DNA from: Cyclobacterium marinum DSM 745
Lineage (GTDB): Bacteria; Bacteroidota; Bacteroidia; Cytophagales; Cyclobacteriaceae
Direction of reading: 5' to 3'
DNA length: 64,000 bases
Assembly (NCBI RefSeq): GCF_000222485.1
Contig: NC_015914.1
Location: 3,888,001 to 3,952,000 of the forward strand
Shown here: positions 24,437 through 33,622 of the stretch, one piece after another
Layout of the letters: each line of letters starts with the position of its first letter
How positions within the stretch are numbered: the first letter of the stretch is position 1
Made by a program: the position numbers and the translations under genes
Notes under the pieces: model-generated
What the model was told of the DNA's origin: nothing
Database searches by the model: none
Seen by the model: only the letters and a program-made list of their open reading frames with translations

Positions 24437-24898
24437 ATGTCAAAGTTTAAAAAGAAAACCAAAGCGGATACCAATATTCCAACTTCGGCATTGCCTGATA
24501 TTATCTTTATGTTGTTGTTTTTCTTTATGGTAACAACAGTATTAAGGGAACAAACAATATTGGTTGAGCAAAAGATCCCACAGGCAACACAGTTGCAGAA
24601 GATTCAAAAGAAAACTTTGATATCATATCTGTACATTGGAAAGCCTAAAAACACTTCATTATACGGTTCTGAGCCTAGGCTCCAAGCCAATGATGTGTTG
24701 ATCAATACTTCAGACCTTGTCCTTTGGGTAAACCAACAAAAAGATGCGCTTTCTGAAGCTGAAAGAGACCAAATTTGGATTTCTCTTAAAGCCGATAGAG
24801 ACGTTAAAATGGGACCAATTAGTGACATTCAATTTGAACTAAGAGAAGCTGATGCTAGGAAACTTATGTATGCTTCTGTAGGTAAAGTTGAAAACTAA
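24437..24898 (+). CDS. exbD: ExbD/TolR biopolymer transport protein (second copy)
   Basis: A 153-residue protein starting at the ATG at 24437, one base after the TGA of the first exbD (TGATATG). The single helix LPDIIFMLLFFFMVTTVLRE again carries the conserved aspartate. The periplasmic part ends with IWISLKADRDVKMGPISDIQ, the usual ExbD C-terminal pattern. Two ExbD proteins per operon are typical of Bacteroidota and may form a heterodimer in the channel. The operon ends with the terminator at 24925. Confidence 0.9.
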   Translation: MSKFKKKTKADTNIPTSALPDIIFMLLFFFMVTTVLREQTILVEQKIPQATQLQKIQKKTLISYLYIGKPKNTSLYGSEPRLQANDVLINTSDLVLWVNQQKDALSEAERDQIWISLKADRDVKMGPISDIQFELREADARKLMYASVGKVEN

Positions 24899-24924
24899 GT
24901 ATAGGATTTTATAAGTTATTTTGA

Positions 24925-24957
24925 AAGCTGTTTCTATGGAAACAGCTTTTTTTTTCT
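24925..24957 (+). terminator. Terminator of the exb operon
   Basis: AAGCTGTTTC-TATG-GAAACAGCTT is a perfect 10-bp hairpin with a 4-base loop and a long T-run. Confidence 0.92.
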
Positions 24958-25185
24958 CTATTTTTTTTTCATTAATCCTTGGATTCGTTTTTCTCCAAGC
25001 CCCCCTGACTACCAAGTTTGCAGATTTATTCTGTAAATTTCAACCAATGTATTTTTCTTTTGAACGGTTTAGCCTCTTCTATTTGTTCTGATTCCATCAT
25101 AGAACTACTTGTGTGACTAATGTCATATTGGAATATAGATTTCCCTTGTAGTTTTATGCTATCATTAATTGAATTGAAATCTACT

Positions 25186-26607
25186 ATGAAAATAGAACAA
25201 ATTTATACAGGTTGTTTAGCTCAAGGAGCTTATTATTTAGAGTCCAATGGGGAAGCAGCAATCATTGACCCATTGAGAGAAGTTCAACCCTATATTGATA
25301 AAGCTGAACAAAATGGTGCCAAAATTAAATATATATTTGAAACCCACTTTCATGCAGACTTTGTTAGCGGACATATGGATCTGGCCAAAAAAACCAAAGC
25401 TTCTATAGTATTTGGTCCTACCGAAATGGAGTTGGGTTTTGATGCCATAGTTGCTCAGGACAACCAAGAATTTATCCTTGGTAAAAGTAAAATTAAAGTA
25501 CTGCATACCCCGGGACATACCATGGAAAGTGCTGTGTTTCTATTGATCAATGAGGAAGGAAATCCTGAAGCTTTATTTACAGGTGATACCTTATTTATAG
25601 GGGATGTTGGAAGGCCTGACCTTGCACAAAAAGTGGTGAAAGACTTAACGCAAGAAAAATTAGCCGGGCACTTGTATGATTCCCTAAGGAATAAAATAAT
25701 GCCACTACCTGATGATTTGATTATCTATCCGGCACATGGTGCAGGCAGTGCTTGTGGTAAAAATATGAGTAAGGACACTAGTGATACCCTAGGCAATCAA
25801 AAGAAAACAAATTATGCTTTGCAGGAAATGAGCAAAGAGGAATTTGTTGAAAAAGTATTGGATGGGCTTACACCTCCCCCGGCGTATTTCCCTCAGAATG
25901 TGATGATGAACATTCAAGGTTATGACAGTATTGATGATGTTTTGGAACGTGGTCAAGAAGCTCTTGATCCAAATGATTTTGAATACTTAGCCAATCAAAC
26001 AGGAGCAATAATTCTTGATACAAGAGACCCTGAGGTTTTTGCTAAAGGGTTCGTGCCTAATGCAATAAACATTGGGATCGATGGAAGTTTTGCTGTATGG
26101 GTAGGTACGCTAATTCCGGATGTGAAGCAAGAGCTTTTGATTGTAGCGGATGAAGGTAGGGAAGAAGAGGTCATTACCAGATTGGCCAGGGTAGGTTATG
26201 ATCATGCTTTGGGATTTCTTAAAGGTGGAATGATTGCCTGGGAAAAAGCAGGGAAAGAAATAGATAACATTCCTTCAACTAATGTCGATGAGTTTAGAAA
26301 GTTGTCTGAAAGTTCTCCCGAAAATATTGTCTTAGATGTTCGAAAAGCAAGTGAACACTTTAGTGAGCATGTAATAGGTTCTGTCAATGCTCCCTTGGAT
26401 TATATCAATGATAGCATGAAGACCATAGATAAAGATAAGACCTATATGGTACACTGCGCAGGAGGCTATCGTTCCATGATTTTCTGCTCCGTTCTTAGGG
26501 CTAGAGGTTATGACAATTTAATCAATATAACGGGGGGATTTGCAGCCATTAAATCATCCGAAAAATTCCCTGTCAGTGATTATGCTTGTCCAACAACCAT
26601 GTTATAA
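25186..26607 (+). CDS. MBL-fold persulfide dioxygenase-rhodanese protein (CstB-like)
   Basis: About 473 residues from the ATG at 25186, which gives the family N-terminus MKIEQIYTGCLAQ; the upstream TTG extension is not homologous. The metallo-beta-lactamase domain (1-250) has the metal site THFHADFVSGH, then TPGHTMES, FTGDTLFIGDVGRPDL and PAHGAGSACGK. A first rhodanese domain (about 265-360) lacks a catalytic cysteine. The second (370-470) has it in VHCAGGYRSM. CstB-type enzymes oxidise persulfides to sulfite and make thiosulfate, protecting against sulfide. It precedes two YeeE/TsuA-type transporter genes, consistent with a sulfur-handling unit. A paralogue is at 61805. Confidence 0.88.
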   Translation: MKIEQIYTGCLAQGAYYLESNGEAAIIDPLREVQPYIDKAEQNGAKIKYIFETHFHADFVSGHMDLAKKTKASIVFGPTEMELGFDAIVAQDNQEFILGKSKIKVLHTPGHTMESAVFLLINEEGNPEALFTGDTLFIGDVGRPDLAQKVVKDLTQEKLAGHLYDSLRNKIMPLPDDLIIYPAHGAGSACGKNMSKDTSDTLGNQKKTNYALQEMSKEEFVEKVLDGLTPPPAYFPQNVMMNIQGYDSIDDVLERGQEALDPNDFEYLANQTGAIILDTRDPEVFAKGFVPNAINIGIDGSFAVWVGTLIPDVKQELLIVADEGREEEVITRLARVGYDHALGFLKGGMIAWEKAGKEIDNIPSTNVDEFRKLSESSPENIVLDVRKASEHFSEHVIGSVNAPLDYINDSMKTIDKDKTYMVHCAGGYRSMIFCSVLRARGYDNLINITGGFAAIKSSEKFPVSDYACPTTML

Positions 26608-26635
26608 ACTGACAGGATTTTGTAACCAATAAACT

Positions 26636-26670
26636 AGGGCGCGCTAAGTGGTAATCATTTAGCACGCTCT
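26636..26670 (+). terminator. Hairpin after the persulfide dioxygenase gene
   Basis: AGGGCGCGCTAA (26636-26647) pairs with TTAGCACGCTCT (26659-26670), with two G-T pairs and an 11-base loop. There is no long T-run, so it may be a weak terminator or an mRNA-stabilising hairpin. Confidence 0.5.
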
Positions 26671-26681
26671 AATAATAGCAT

Positions 26682-26783
26682 AATTATCCCATCCTTATCT
26701 AATGTAATTTTAGCTCATTTTAGTGATTCATCGCGGGGTCTTTAAAGTACGCCTGTACTTCTGACTATGTCCTTGGGATAATT
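26682..26783 (+). promoter_or_regulatory. Candidate structured leader of the YeeE-type transporter genes
   Basis: AATTATCCCA (26682-26691) and TGGGATAATT (26774-26783) are perfect complements about 80 bases apart, closing a domain that contains the inner hairpin AAGTAC-GCCT-GTACTT (26746-26761). It lies 35 bases before the ATG at 26819. It resembles no riboswitch class I can name. A regulatory role is inferred from shape and position. Confidence 0.4.
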
Positions 26784-26818
26784 TTAATTCCTTTTATTAA
26801 CAATAATGTAATATAATA

Positions 26819-27400
26819 ATGAATGAATTCTTGAATTGGGTCAGTCAACCTTGGCCTTGGTACATAGCAGGCCCTATGATAGGGCTAACTGTACCGATCC
26901 TCTTAATATTAGGAAACCGATCTTTTGGTATTTCTTCTTCCTTAAGACATGTTTGTGCAATCTGTGTTCCGGCAAAAATCCCTTTTTTTCAATACAATTG
27001 GAGAGAAGAAATCTGGAATTTAATGTTTGTGGCAGGAGTGTTTTTAGGAGGAGTAGTGGCTGCCTTATTTTTGTCAAACCCTGAGGCAATTGTCATTGCT
27101 GAAAGCACCCAAAGAGATTTGAGGGCGTTGGGATTGACTGATTTTAATAGCCTTTTGCCTGCAGAAATATTTAGCTGGGAGTATCTCTTTACCTTAAAGG
27201 GTTTCTTTTTTATGGTGGTAGGTGGCTTTTTGGTTGGTTTTGGTACAAGGTATGCTGGCGGTTGTACTTCAGGACATGCCATAATGGGCATAAGTAACCT
27301 TCAATGGCCTTCTGTAGTGGCTACCGCATTCTTTATGATAGGAGGGCTAGTAATGACCCATTTATTACTGCCTTTCATCATGACATTGGTAGGCTTTTAA
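26819..27400 (+). CDS. YeeE/YedE (TsuA-like) sulfur transporter, first half
   Basis: A 193-residue integral membrane protein with about four helices. The family signature RYAGGCTSGHAIMGISNL holds a conserved cysteine; in TsuA such cysteines pass thiosulfate through the membrane. A second cysteine-bearing stretch, HVCAICVPAKI, is near residue 45. Single-chain YeeE proteins are about 350 residues, so this is half a transporter. The other half is encoded 26 bases downstream. It follows the persulfide dioxygenase gene, so thiosulfate or another reduced sulfur species is the likely cargo (inference). Confidence 0.85.
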   Translation: MNEFLNWVSQPWPWYIAGPMIGLTVPILLILGNRSFGISSSLRHVCAICVPAKIPFFQYNWREEIWNLMFVAGVFLGGVVAALFLSNPEAIVIAESTQRDLRALGLTDFNSLLPAEIFSWEYLFTLKGFFFMVVGGFLVGFGTRYAGGCTSGHAIMGISNLQWPSVVATAFFMIGGLVMTHLLLPFIMTLVGF

Positions 27401-27426
27401 TTCAAATAAAATATAAATTTATTAAC

Positions 27427-27918
27427 ATGTTATTAAAAGAAATTGAACAAAAAGAGATTGAAAAAAGTAAGGACTCAAAAATTAAAGCTAGGCAAGGGGA
27501 ATCTGGTTTGGCTTTATTAAAGTACCTCTTTGTCGGGCTTTTTTTTGGAATTATTTTCGTAAAAGCAGAAATAATTTCTTGGTTTAGGATTCAAGAAATG
27601 TTTCGCTTTCAATCTTTTTATATGTATGGAGTAATCGGTTCAGCAATTCTTGTTGGCATGCTCTCCATTCAAATCATTAAAAGGTTTTCGATTAAAACCA
27701 TTAATGGTGAACCTATCAAAATAAAGGATAAGAAGTTCAATAGGGGGCAAATATACGGGGGCTTTATTTTCGGATTAGGCTGGGCCATTACCGGAGCTTG
27801 TCCCGGACCATTGTTTGCCCAGATTGGTACAGGATTTACTGTAGTTTTCGTTTCCTTACTTAGTGCCGTGGCTGGTACTTGGGTATATGGTAGGTTGGCT
27901 ACTTTTCTTCCCAAATAA
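27427..27918 (+). CDS. YeeE/YedE (TsuA-like) sulfur transporter, second half
   Basis: A 163-residue membrane protein starting at the ATG at 27427; an earlier in-frame start would overlap the previous gene by about 100 bases. A charged 25-residue start (LLKEIEQKEIEKSKDSKI) precedes four helices. The signature GWAITGACPGPLFAQIGTG holds the second-half conserved cysteine. Together with the preceding protein it would make a full YeeE fold. Split YeeE pairs next to MBL-rhodanese genes are frequent in Bacteroidota and Proteobacteria. A terminator follows at 27931. Confidence 0.85.
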   Translation: MLLKEIEQKEIEKSKDSKIKARQGESGLALLKYLFVGLFFGIIFVKAEIISWFRIQEMFRFQSFYMYGVIGSAILVGMLSIQIIKRFSIKTINGEPIKIKDKKFNRGQIYGGFIFGLGWAITGACPGPLFAQIGTGFTVVFVSLLSAVAGTWVYGRLATFLPK

Positions 27919-27930
27919 AACACAGTAAAC

Positions 27931-27976
27931 GGATCAATAGGTTTATCCTTTTTGGGGAATACTTATTGATCCTTTT
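27931..27976 (+). terminator. Terminator of the sulfur gene group
   Basis: GGATCAATA (27931-27939) pairs with TATTGATCC (27964-27972) around an imperfectly paired centre, followed by TTTTC. Confidence 0.75.
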
Positions 27977-28152
27977 CTCCAATGTTTGTCACAACCCAGC
28001 AGAACACAATAGAATTGGGTGTGATAAATGAAATGGAGGACTCAATCCTATTTTATTAACAAGTATGTCCTAACTACAATAGTGGTGAAATAATTTAATT
28101 ACTCCATTATTTCTCGTAGATGTTTCCCTATAGAGGGAGGGCTAGGGCAGAG

Positions 28153-31100
28153 TTATCCTTGAGAAGCTTCTTCATCGACCAATTCTCTTAAATCTACCGG
28201 TACCACTCTTGATACTCCTGCCTCAATCATAGTAATGCCATAAATTATATCAGTGCTTGCCATGGTTCGTTTGTTATGGGTGACAATGATAAATTGAGAT
28301 TCATTCGAGAATTTCTGAATGATCTGATTAAATTTATCAATGTTGGCATCATCCAATGGTGCATCTACTTCATCAAAAATACAAAAAGGCGCAGGTTTTA
28401 GTAAGTAAATGGAAAACAGTAAAGAAGTTGCTGTTAAGGTTTTTTCACCCCCTGAGAGTTGGTTAATCGTCAAAGGTCTTTTCCCTTTAGGTTTAGCAAT
28501 TATTTCAATGGTGCTATCTAAAGGCATTTCCGGATTGGTTAGTTTTAAGTCACAGTCATCCTCTTCGGTAAATAGTGAGCGAAAGACTTTCACGAAGTTG
28601 ACCTTTATTTTTTCAAAAGCATCTATGAAAGTCTCTTTGGCCACCTGATCAATCTCTTTGATCGTTGACATTAAAGAATCTTTTGCTTGAATAAGGTCCT
28701 CTTTTTGCGCTGTTATGAAAGTATGACGTTCCTTAATTTCGTCATAAGCTTCCATAGCCATGGGGTTAATCGGACCCATTTTTTCCAATTTTGATTTTGC
28801 CTTTTGAACTTCTTCCCTCAAAACATCTTCCGACTTGGAAGCATGTTCCTCGTCCAAATCAGGGTTCTCAGCCATAATCTCATCCAGATCCAACTCAAAT
28901 TCTACACTAAGCCTTTCTTTAATTCCGCTTAGCTTCAAATTAATTTCATTGGTGGTTTGCTTTAGATCCATTAAAAGGGCGTCAGAATGTTCTTTTTTCC
29001 TTTGAATTTCTCTAATACCTTTTTCTACTTCATCAATTTCGCCTCTTGCAGCATAATAGTCTTTTTCGGCATCATTTACCCCGGATTCTATACTGTCTTT
29101 CTCCCCGTACAGTTCTATAAGCTCATCGTCCTTTACTTCATTATTGTCAATCAAGGACATGATTTCTTGCTCTGTTTGCCCCAAATCGGTCTGGGCCTTT
29201 TCAATTCTCTCTTTACTACTTTCGTAGGTACTCTTTTTGAAGCTTATTTCTTGTTCAATGCTTTGGAGTTTGTTTAATAGTTGATGGTAAAGGATGTTTT
29301 CTTCATTGAACTGTGAGGAGCGGTGAGAAAGTTCTTCCGCATCTTCCTGTAGATCAGCATTGATATTGTTGATTTCTTCTTCAAGTAAATCGAAGGCTTC
29401 TTTCTCTTCCTTTAATTTGGGGCCGATAATTTCTAGTTCTTCAGTGAGAGTAAAGATCTTATCCTCGATATCTTCTTTTTTATTGGCATTGGAATTTAGC
29501 ATTTCCGCCAATTGCTCTTTTTTCGTTTTAATTGAAACAAAGTCTTGGTTCAATTCATTGACCTTGAGCTGTTTTTCTTCAATCGATAATTTGAAGTTAA
29601 CGGCTTTTAATTTAGATAGTTCAGCTGTTTTTTTATCGAGATTGGCCCTGGTCTCATTTATTTTTTTCTGGAGTACTTTTATTTCTTTGTCGAGTTTTTC
29701 CAGATTTTTTGCCCGACCTATCCTTTTACCTTCAAAGAGGCCTACTGATCCCCCGGAAATGGTAAATTTTCTGTCGATGAATTTCCCGCTTTCTGTAATG
29801 AAAATACCCTCTTGAGATTTTGGTACTTGGTGAATGTCTCCGGAAAAGATATAGACATCATCCAACAAATAAGCCACTAGCGGCGCATACTTGGAATCAT
29901 ACTCGATTATTTCTGTAGCAGCCACTGCATCGGGAAATAGCTTATTTTGACTAGCCCTAAATTTCTCGAACCTTTCCAATACAAAAAAATGAGCTTTTCC
30001 TTTGCCGGAATCACTTAATAGTTTCACGGCAGCGATTGCTTCGGTATCATTGTCAACCACATAATAATTCATGTAGTTTTCAAGAAAATTTTCTATGGTT
30101 ACTCGGTACTTTTCATCTGTAGTGATAATGTCTGATAGCAAAGGCATGTTTTTGCCCCATTGACTGTTTTTTCTTAGGAACTTTATTGCCTCAGGGAATC
30201 CTTCAAGGTTGTCAACCAAGGATTTTGTCAGCTGGTATTCATTGCTTTTGGCATCCAGTTTTCTATTGAGTTGGGTAAGTTCCTCTCGGATCAATTCTTG
30301 CAATCTGGAGGTTTCTTCTTGTTTGGCCAGGTGGGCGGCTTCTTCTTCTTTTAATTCTTCAAAGGCAGTGTTTTCTTTGTCTAATTGCGCTTTTATGAGG
30401 CCTAGTTTTTCTTCAAAACCTGCCAAATTTTCAATCTGACTGTTGTCATCTGTTGCGGTTTTCTCCAGCTCCTGCTTAATGGTTGTGAGTTGGATTTGCT
30501 TGATCTCTTGGCTTTTTGATAATTGGTACAATTCATCTCGCTTTCGAGAGTAAGTACTTTGCATCACTTTCTGTTTTTCGAGGGAGACATTGTGCTGAGC
30601 CTTTTTTTCCTCGTAAACAGCTTTTAATTCTTCTACAGTTTGTTCTTTCTCTTGAGTAAGCTTTTCCGAAATTCGATGCTCTTGTTCCAGTGATTTGATG
30701 CTAAATCCGGCTCTTTCATTGCTTTTTTTATCTTGCTCAATCTGCTCTCTCAGCTGGTGAGACTTGTCTTGAAGAAAGCGGAGTCTTTCATTCTTAATTT
30801 TTTTATCACTTTCAAATTGCCGAATTTTGTGAACATGTTCATTTAAGGTTTTTTGTCTACTTCCTAGCAACTTTTCCTTATGGATCATTTCTGCTTTAAG
30901 GTTCTCCAATAAAGCATCTTTATGGGCTAGCTCAGCATTAAGCTTAAGCTTTTGATCGTTTTCATGTTCTAGTTTTTTGTTGAGGTTTATTAATACATCT
31001 CTTTGATGAACTACCCCTTTTTTAGCAAGTGCGATGCTTGCAGATTTATAATCTTTCTTTATTTCAAAATACCGGGTAGCCTGTCGAGCTTGTTTTTCTA

Positions 31101-31713
31101 ACGATTTTAAGTTTTTTTCAATTTCAAACAGCAGGTCTTCCACTCTATCCAAGTCTGCATCTGTATCACCTAATTTCTTTAGGGTTTCTTTTTTTCGAGT
31201 TTTGAATTTTGAAATACCAGCAGCTTCTTCGAATAAATCCCTTCTTGAATTATTTTTATCATTGAGCAGTTCATCGATCATTTTTAACTCTATAATAGCA
31301 TAGCTATTGGAGTTAATTCCAGTATCCATAAAAAGATTTGTAATGTCTTTTAATCGACAAGTGATCCCATTTAGCAGGTATTCGCTTTCTCCGGAACGAT
31401 AATATCTTCTGGTGATCGTGACGTGTGTGTATTCTGTAGGTAATAAATTTTTAGTGTTTTCGAAGGTGAGGGATACCTCCGCCATATTGAGCTGTTTCCT
31501 GTTCTTTGTTCCGTTAAAAATTACATTCTCCATTTTATCAGAACGAAGCATCCGGGTTTTTTGCTCTCCAAGTACCCACCGAATTGCGTCAACAACATTT
31601 GACTTGCCACAACCATTTGGGCCTACTATTCCAGTGATTCCCTTGTCAAAGTGGATCATTACTTTATCACCAAAACTTTTAAAGCCTCTTATTTCTAATT
31701 TGGAGAGTTGCAT
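28153..31713 (-). CDS. smc: SMC chromosome segregation ATPase
   Basis: A 1186-residue protein of the normal SMC length. The N-terminal ATPase half has the Walker A motif IVGPNGCGKSNVVDAIRW (K37) followed by LGEQKTRMLRSDKM. A long coiled coil (about 170-500), a hinge (about 515-665, including MPLLSDIITTDEKY and TISGGSVGLFEGKRIG) and a returning coiled coil (665-1010) follow. The C-terminal half has the signature NQLSGGEKTLTATSLLF and Walker B FCIFDEVDAPLDDANID. It condenses and organises the chromosome with ScpA/ScpB, which are not in this window. The promoter lies 20 bases upstream. Confidence 0.97.
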   Translation of the reverse strand: MQLSKLEIRGFKSFGDKVMIHFDKGITGIVGPNGCGKSNVVDAIRWVLGEQKTRMLRSDKMENVIFNGTKNRKQLNMAEVSLTFENTKNLLPTEYTHVTITRRYYRSGESEYLLNGITCRLKDITNLFMDTGINSNSYAIIELKMIDELLNDKNNSRRDLFEEAAGISKFKTRKKETLKKLGDTDADLDRVEDLLFEIEKNLKSLEKQARQATRYFEIKKDYKSASIALAKKGVVHQRDVLINLNKKLEHENDQKLKLNAELAHKDALLENLKAEMIHKEKLLGSRQKTLNEHVHKIRQFESDKKIKNERLRFLQDKSHQLREQIEQDKKSNERAGFSIKSLEQEHRISEKLTQEKEQTVEELKAVYEEKKAQHNVSLEKQKVMQSTYSRKRDELYQLSKSQEIKQIQLTTIKQELEKTATDDNSQIENLAGFEEKLGLIKAQLDKENTAFEELKEEEAAHLAKQEETSRLQELIREELTQLNRKLDAKSNEYQLTKSLVDNLEGFPEAIKFLRKNSQWGKNMPLLSDIITTDEKYRVTIENFLENYMNYYVVDNDTEAIAAVKLLSDSGKGKAHFFVLERFEKFRASQNKLFPDAVAATEIIEYDSKYAPLVAYLLDDVYIFSGDIHQVPKSQEGIFITESGKFIDRKFTISGGSVGLFEGKRIGRAKNLEKLDKEIKVLQKKINETRANLDKKTAELSKLKAVNFKLSIEEKQLKVNELNQDFVSIKTKKEQLAEMLNSNANKKEDIEDKIFTLTEELEIIGPKLKEEKEAFDLLEEEINNINADLQEDAEELSHRSSQFNEENILYHQLLNKLQSIEQEISFKKSTYESSKERIEKAQTDLGQTEQEIMSLIDNNEVKDDELIELYGEKDSIESGVNDAEKDYYAARGEIDEVEKGIREIQRKKEHSDALLMDLKQTTNEINLKLSGIKERLSVEFELDLDEIMAENPDLDEEHASKSEDVLREEVQKAKSKLEKMGPINPMAMEAYDEIKERHTFITAQKEDLIQAKDSLMSTIKEIDQVAKETFIDAFEKIKVNFVKVFRSLFTEEDDCDLKLTNPEMPLDSTIEIIAKPKGKRPLTINQLSGGEKTLTATSLLFSIYLLKPAPFCIFDEVDAPLDDANIDKFNQIIQKFSNESQFIIVTHNKRTMASTDIIYGITMIEAGVSRVVPVDLRELVDEEASQG

Positions 31714-31733
31714 GTATTTGATTTAAACCTAAA

Positions 31734-31763
31734 CAAATTTAACCCAAACCATTCAATTTACAA
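31734..31763 (-). promoter_or_regulatory. Promoter of smc
   Basis: On the minus strand TAAATTTG (31741-31734) fits TAnnTTTG, and TTG (31763-31761) lies 19 bases upstream. Transcription would start about 14 bases before the smc ATG. Confidence 0.65.
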
Positions 31764-32210
31764 ATGTGTGCAGTTCAGCTTTCCCTAGTTTTTGAATATG
31801 GTGGTTTTTTCTCTCTTATTATTATTGCTCTGAACCTTTTATTATGGAACTATTTAAATTGTCATTGAAGCTCCTGAGTTTTATATTTTACATTGAGGAT
31901 AAATCAATTGGGAAGAATTTGGGATAAAGAGGCCTGATTTTTATTGGTAACACAAGATTTTTATTGAAAAATTAGCTTCAGGAAACAATTATGTTTTGTG
32001 AAATAAAAAGGCTGATTATTGAAGAATGTGCTTTTCGAAGAAAAGTATATAATAATAGAGTGATTTAAATTGAATTTTTGGTTGTTGCTACTAAAAAATC
32101 CTTTTATTTAATTAATTGTGAAGTTTCACCAAATTTTATTTTATTTACGTTCACCTGTCGAATAGGGGAGTATGTTTTTATGCCCCGTAACTTGCTAGCC
32201 CACCAACAAA
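31764..32210. other. Intergenic region between smc and the bactofilin gene
   Basis: About 450 bases between divergent genes. No gene-like frame. TATTTACG near 32147 is one mismatch from the -7 consensus and might serve the bactofilin gene. Confidence 0.4.
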
Positions 32211-32672
32211 ATGAAATCAAAGCTCAACCCTTCAAATATTGTATCTTTTTTTTCGAGTGGTTTTCACCTAGAAGGTGATATTACTGCCGAAAATGATGTA
32301 AGAATAGAAGGTGAGATTCGAGGGAATATTAGTACCAAGAAGAGGGTTATCATCGGAGAGAGTGGAAAAGTGCTGGGGGATATTGAAGCCGAGCATATAG
32401 TGGTGTTAGGAGAAGTTAAAGGAAAGGTTGTCGCATTAAGTAGGCTAACCATCGGGAAAAATGCATTGTTTCAAGGGATGGCTTATACTGATAATATTCA
32501 AGTTGATTTTGGTGCAAAAATGGAAGCCGGTATTCAAAAATTAAATAAACAGGTTAATGAAGAAAATCTTTTCTTGTCTTCAGAAACCAATTCCCAAATT
32601 AGTCATGCCCAAAACAACATAGTCCCCTCAGATGATCAAAATTTAGACCCTGCCATTGCCTCAGTAAGTTGA
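32211..32672 (+). CDS. Bactofilin (polymer-forming cytoskeletal protein)
   Basis: A 153-residue protein with the bactofilin beta-helix core (about residues 18-115): GDITAENDVRIEGEIRGNIS, then VIIGESGKVLGDIEAEHIVV and LGEVKGKVVALSRLTIGKNA, showing the six-residue repeats with glycine turns. A flexible N-terminus (KSKLNPSNIVSFFSSGFH) and an unstructured tail of about 40 residues flank it. Bactofilins polymerise without nucleotide and help with cell shape or place cell-wall enzymes. No peptidase or other common partner gene is adjacent. Cytoplasmic, possibly membrane-attached through the N-terminus. Confidence 0.9.
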   Translation: MKSKLNPSNIVSFFSSGFHLEGDITAENDVRIEGEIRGNISTKKRVIIGESGKVLGDIEAEHIVVLGEVKGKVVALSRLTIGKNALFQGMAYTDNIQVDFGAKMEAGIQKLNKQVNEENLFLSSETNSQISHAQNNIVPSDDQNLDPAIASVS

Positions 32673-32799
32673 ATTACATTGGATCAAATAAGTTTTTTGG
32701 CCAAAGCACAAGATACCCCCTAACCGCAATTTTTTACGGACTAAAAGTGTTTGCCGTCTTGGTCGTACAAACCAGTTAGTTTTAACCGCCTTATAATTA

Positions 32800-33333
32800 T
32801 CAATTGAGAGACAATACTTTGTCGAAATTTTGATTGGTTAAAACCATTTTTGAAGCTAAGCTTACAATATTGTCCATGTCTTTATACTTTTGGATATCTC
32901 CATTGACAATGTATTGGGTATTGCCCTTTTGATTGATGAAATAAATTGGGTTATCAATCTTTATTCTCATGGATAACTTTTGTTCCAAATCTCTTTTTAA
33001 ATCATTCATCGGTTGATAAAAGATTGGGAAGACCAAATAATCATCAAGTTGAGAATTAAGCCAGTTGGTGGCGTACAAATGCTCCTCGAATGAATCAATG
33101 TTAAACCCAATGAGGTGATAATTGAGCTCTTTTAATTTGGTCAAAGCGGTTATGAGTTTGTGTCGATCTTCATCGGTTTTTGGAATTAACGCAGAAGGGT
33201 TGGTGTAAATAATAATTCTTTGACCTTTAATTATTGACTTTAAATTAACATTTCCGTAACGCGTTTTGACCATTAAGTTAGGGCAAGCGATTTCTTTTTC
33301 TAATTGATAGGGGGTTAAGGGTGCAGTTTTCAT
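32800..33333 (-). CDS. Peroxiredoxin/redoxin-like protein without peroxidatic cysteine
   Basis: A 177-residue protein resembling a Prx fold. GQRIIIYTNPSALIPKTDED (38-57) lines up with the Prx segment that normally reads HPxxFTPVCTTE, and LIGFNIDSFEEHLYATNWL (74-92) with LIxLSIDSxxDHxxW. At the place of the peroxidatic cysteine there is threonine (T53). The only cysteine, C17, lies outside the active site. The chain keeps the later DNPIYFINQKGN strand pair. It is therefore unlikely to be a thiol peroxidase; a binding or structural role is possible. The alignment was made by eye, so a different thioredoxin-like family remains possible. Confidence 0.6.
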   Translation of the reverse strand: MKTAPLTPYQLEKEIACPNLMVKTRYGNVNLKSIIKGQRIIIYTNPSALIPKTDEDRHKLITALTKLKELNYHLIGFNIDSFEEHLYATNWLNSQLDDYLVFPIFYQPMNDLKRDLEQKLSMRIKIDNPIYFINQKGNTQYIVNGDIQKYKDMDNIVSLASKMVLTNQNFDKVLSLN

Positions 33334-33622
33334 GGCAGGATTCAGGTTTTATGACAACTATAATCTGTATTTAAATAATATTATAATTTAATCAATTTAT
33401 TTTAAATAAAAGAAGAATAATTAAAAATTTAACATTAAATGACTATAGTCATATTATGTTAAAATAAAGCTCATTTTTTTTGCCATTTTGAAAGGCTTTG
33501 GAGGATTTATTCAGCTTAATTTCTAAGAAAACCATTGAACCTTTTTATTTGATCCCTGTCAAAAAAATAGTCTCATACCGGATAATTTTTGTAATTTTAA
33601 TTTCAAATCACTACGGACGATT

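Noticed and set aside
28120..28140. TCCCT-ATAG-AGGGA hairpin after smc as a terminator
   Set aside because: Short stem and no T-run on the minus strand.
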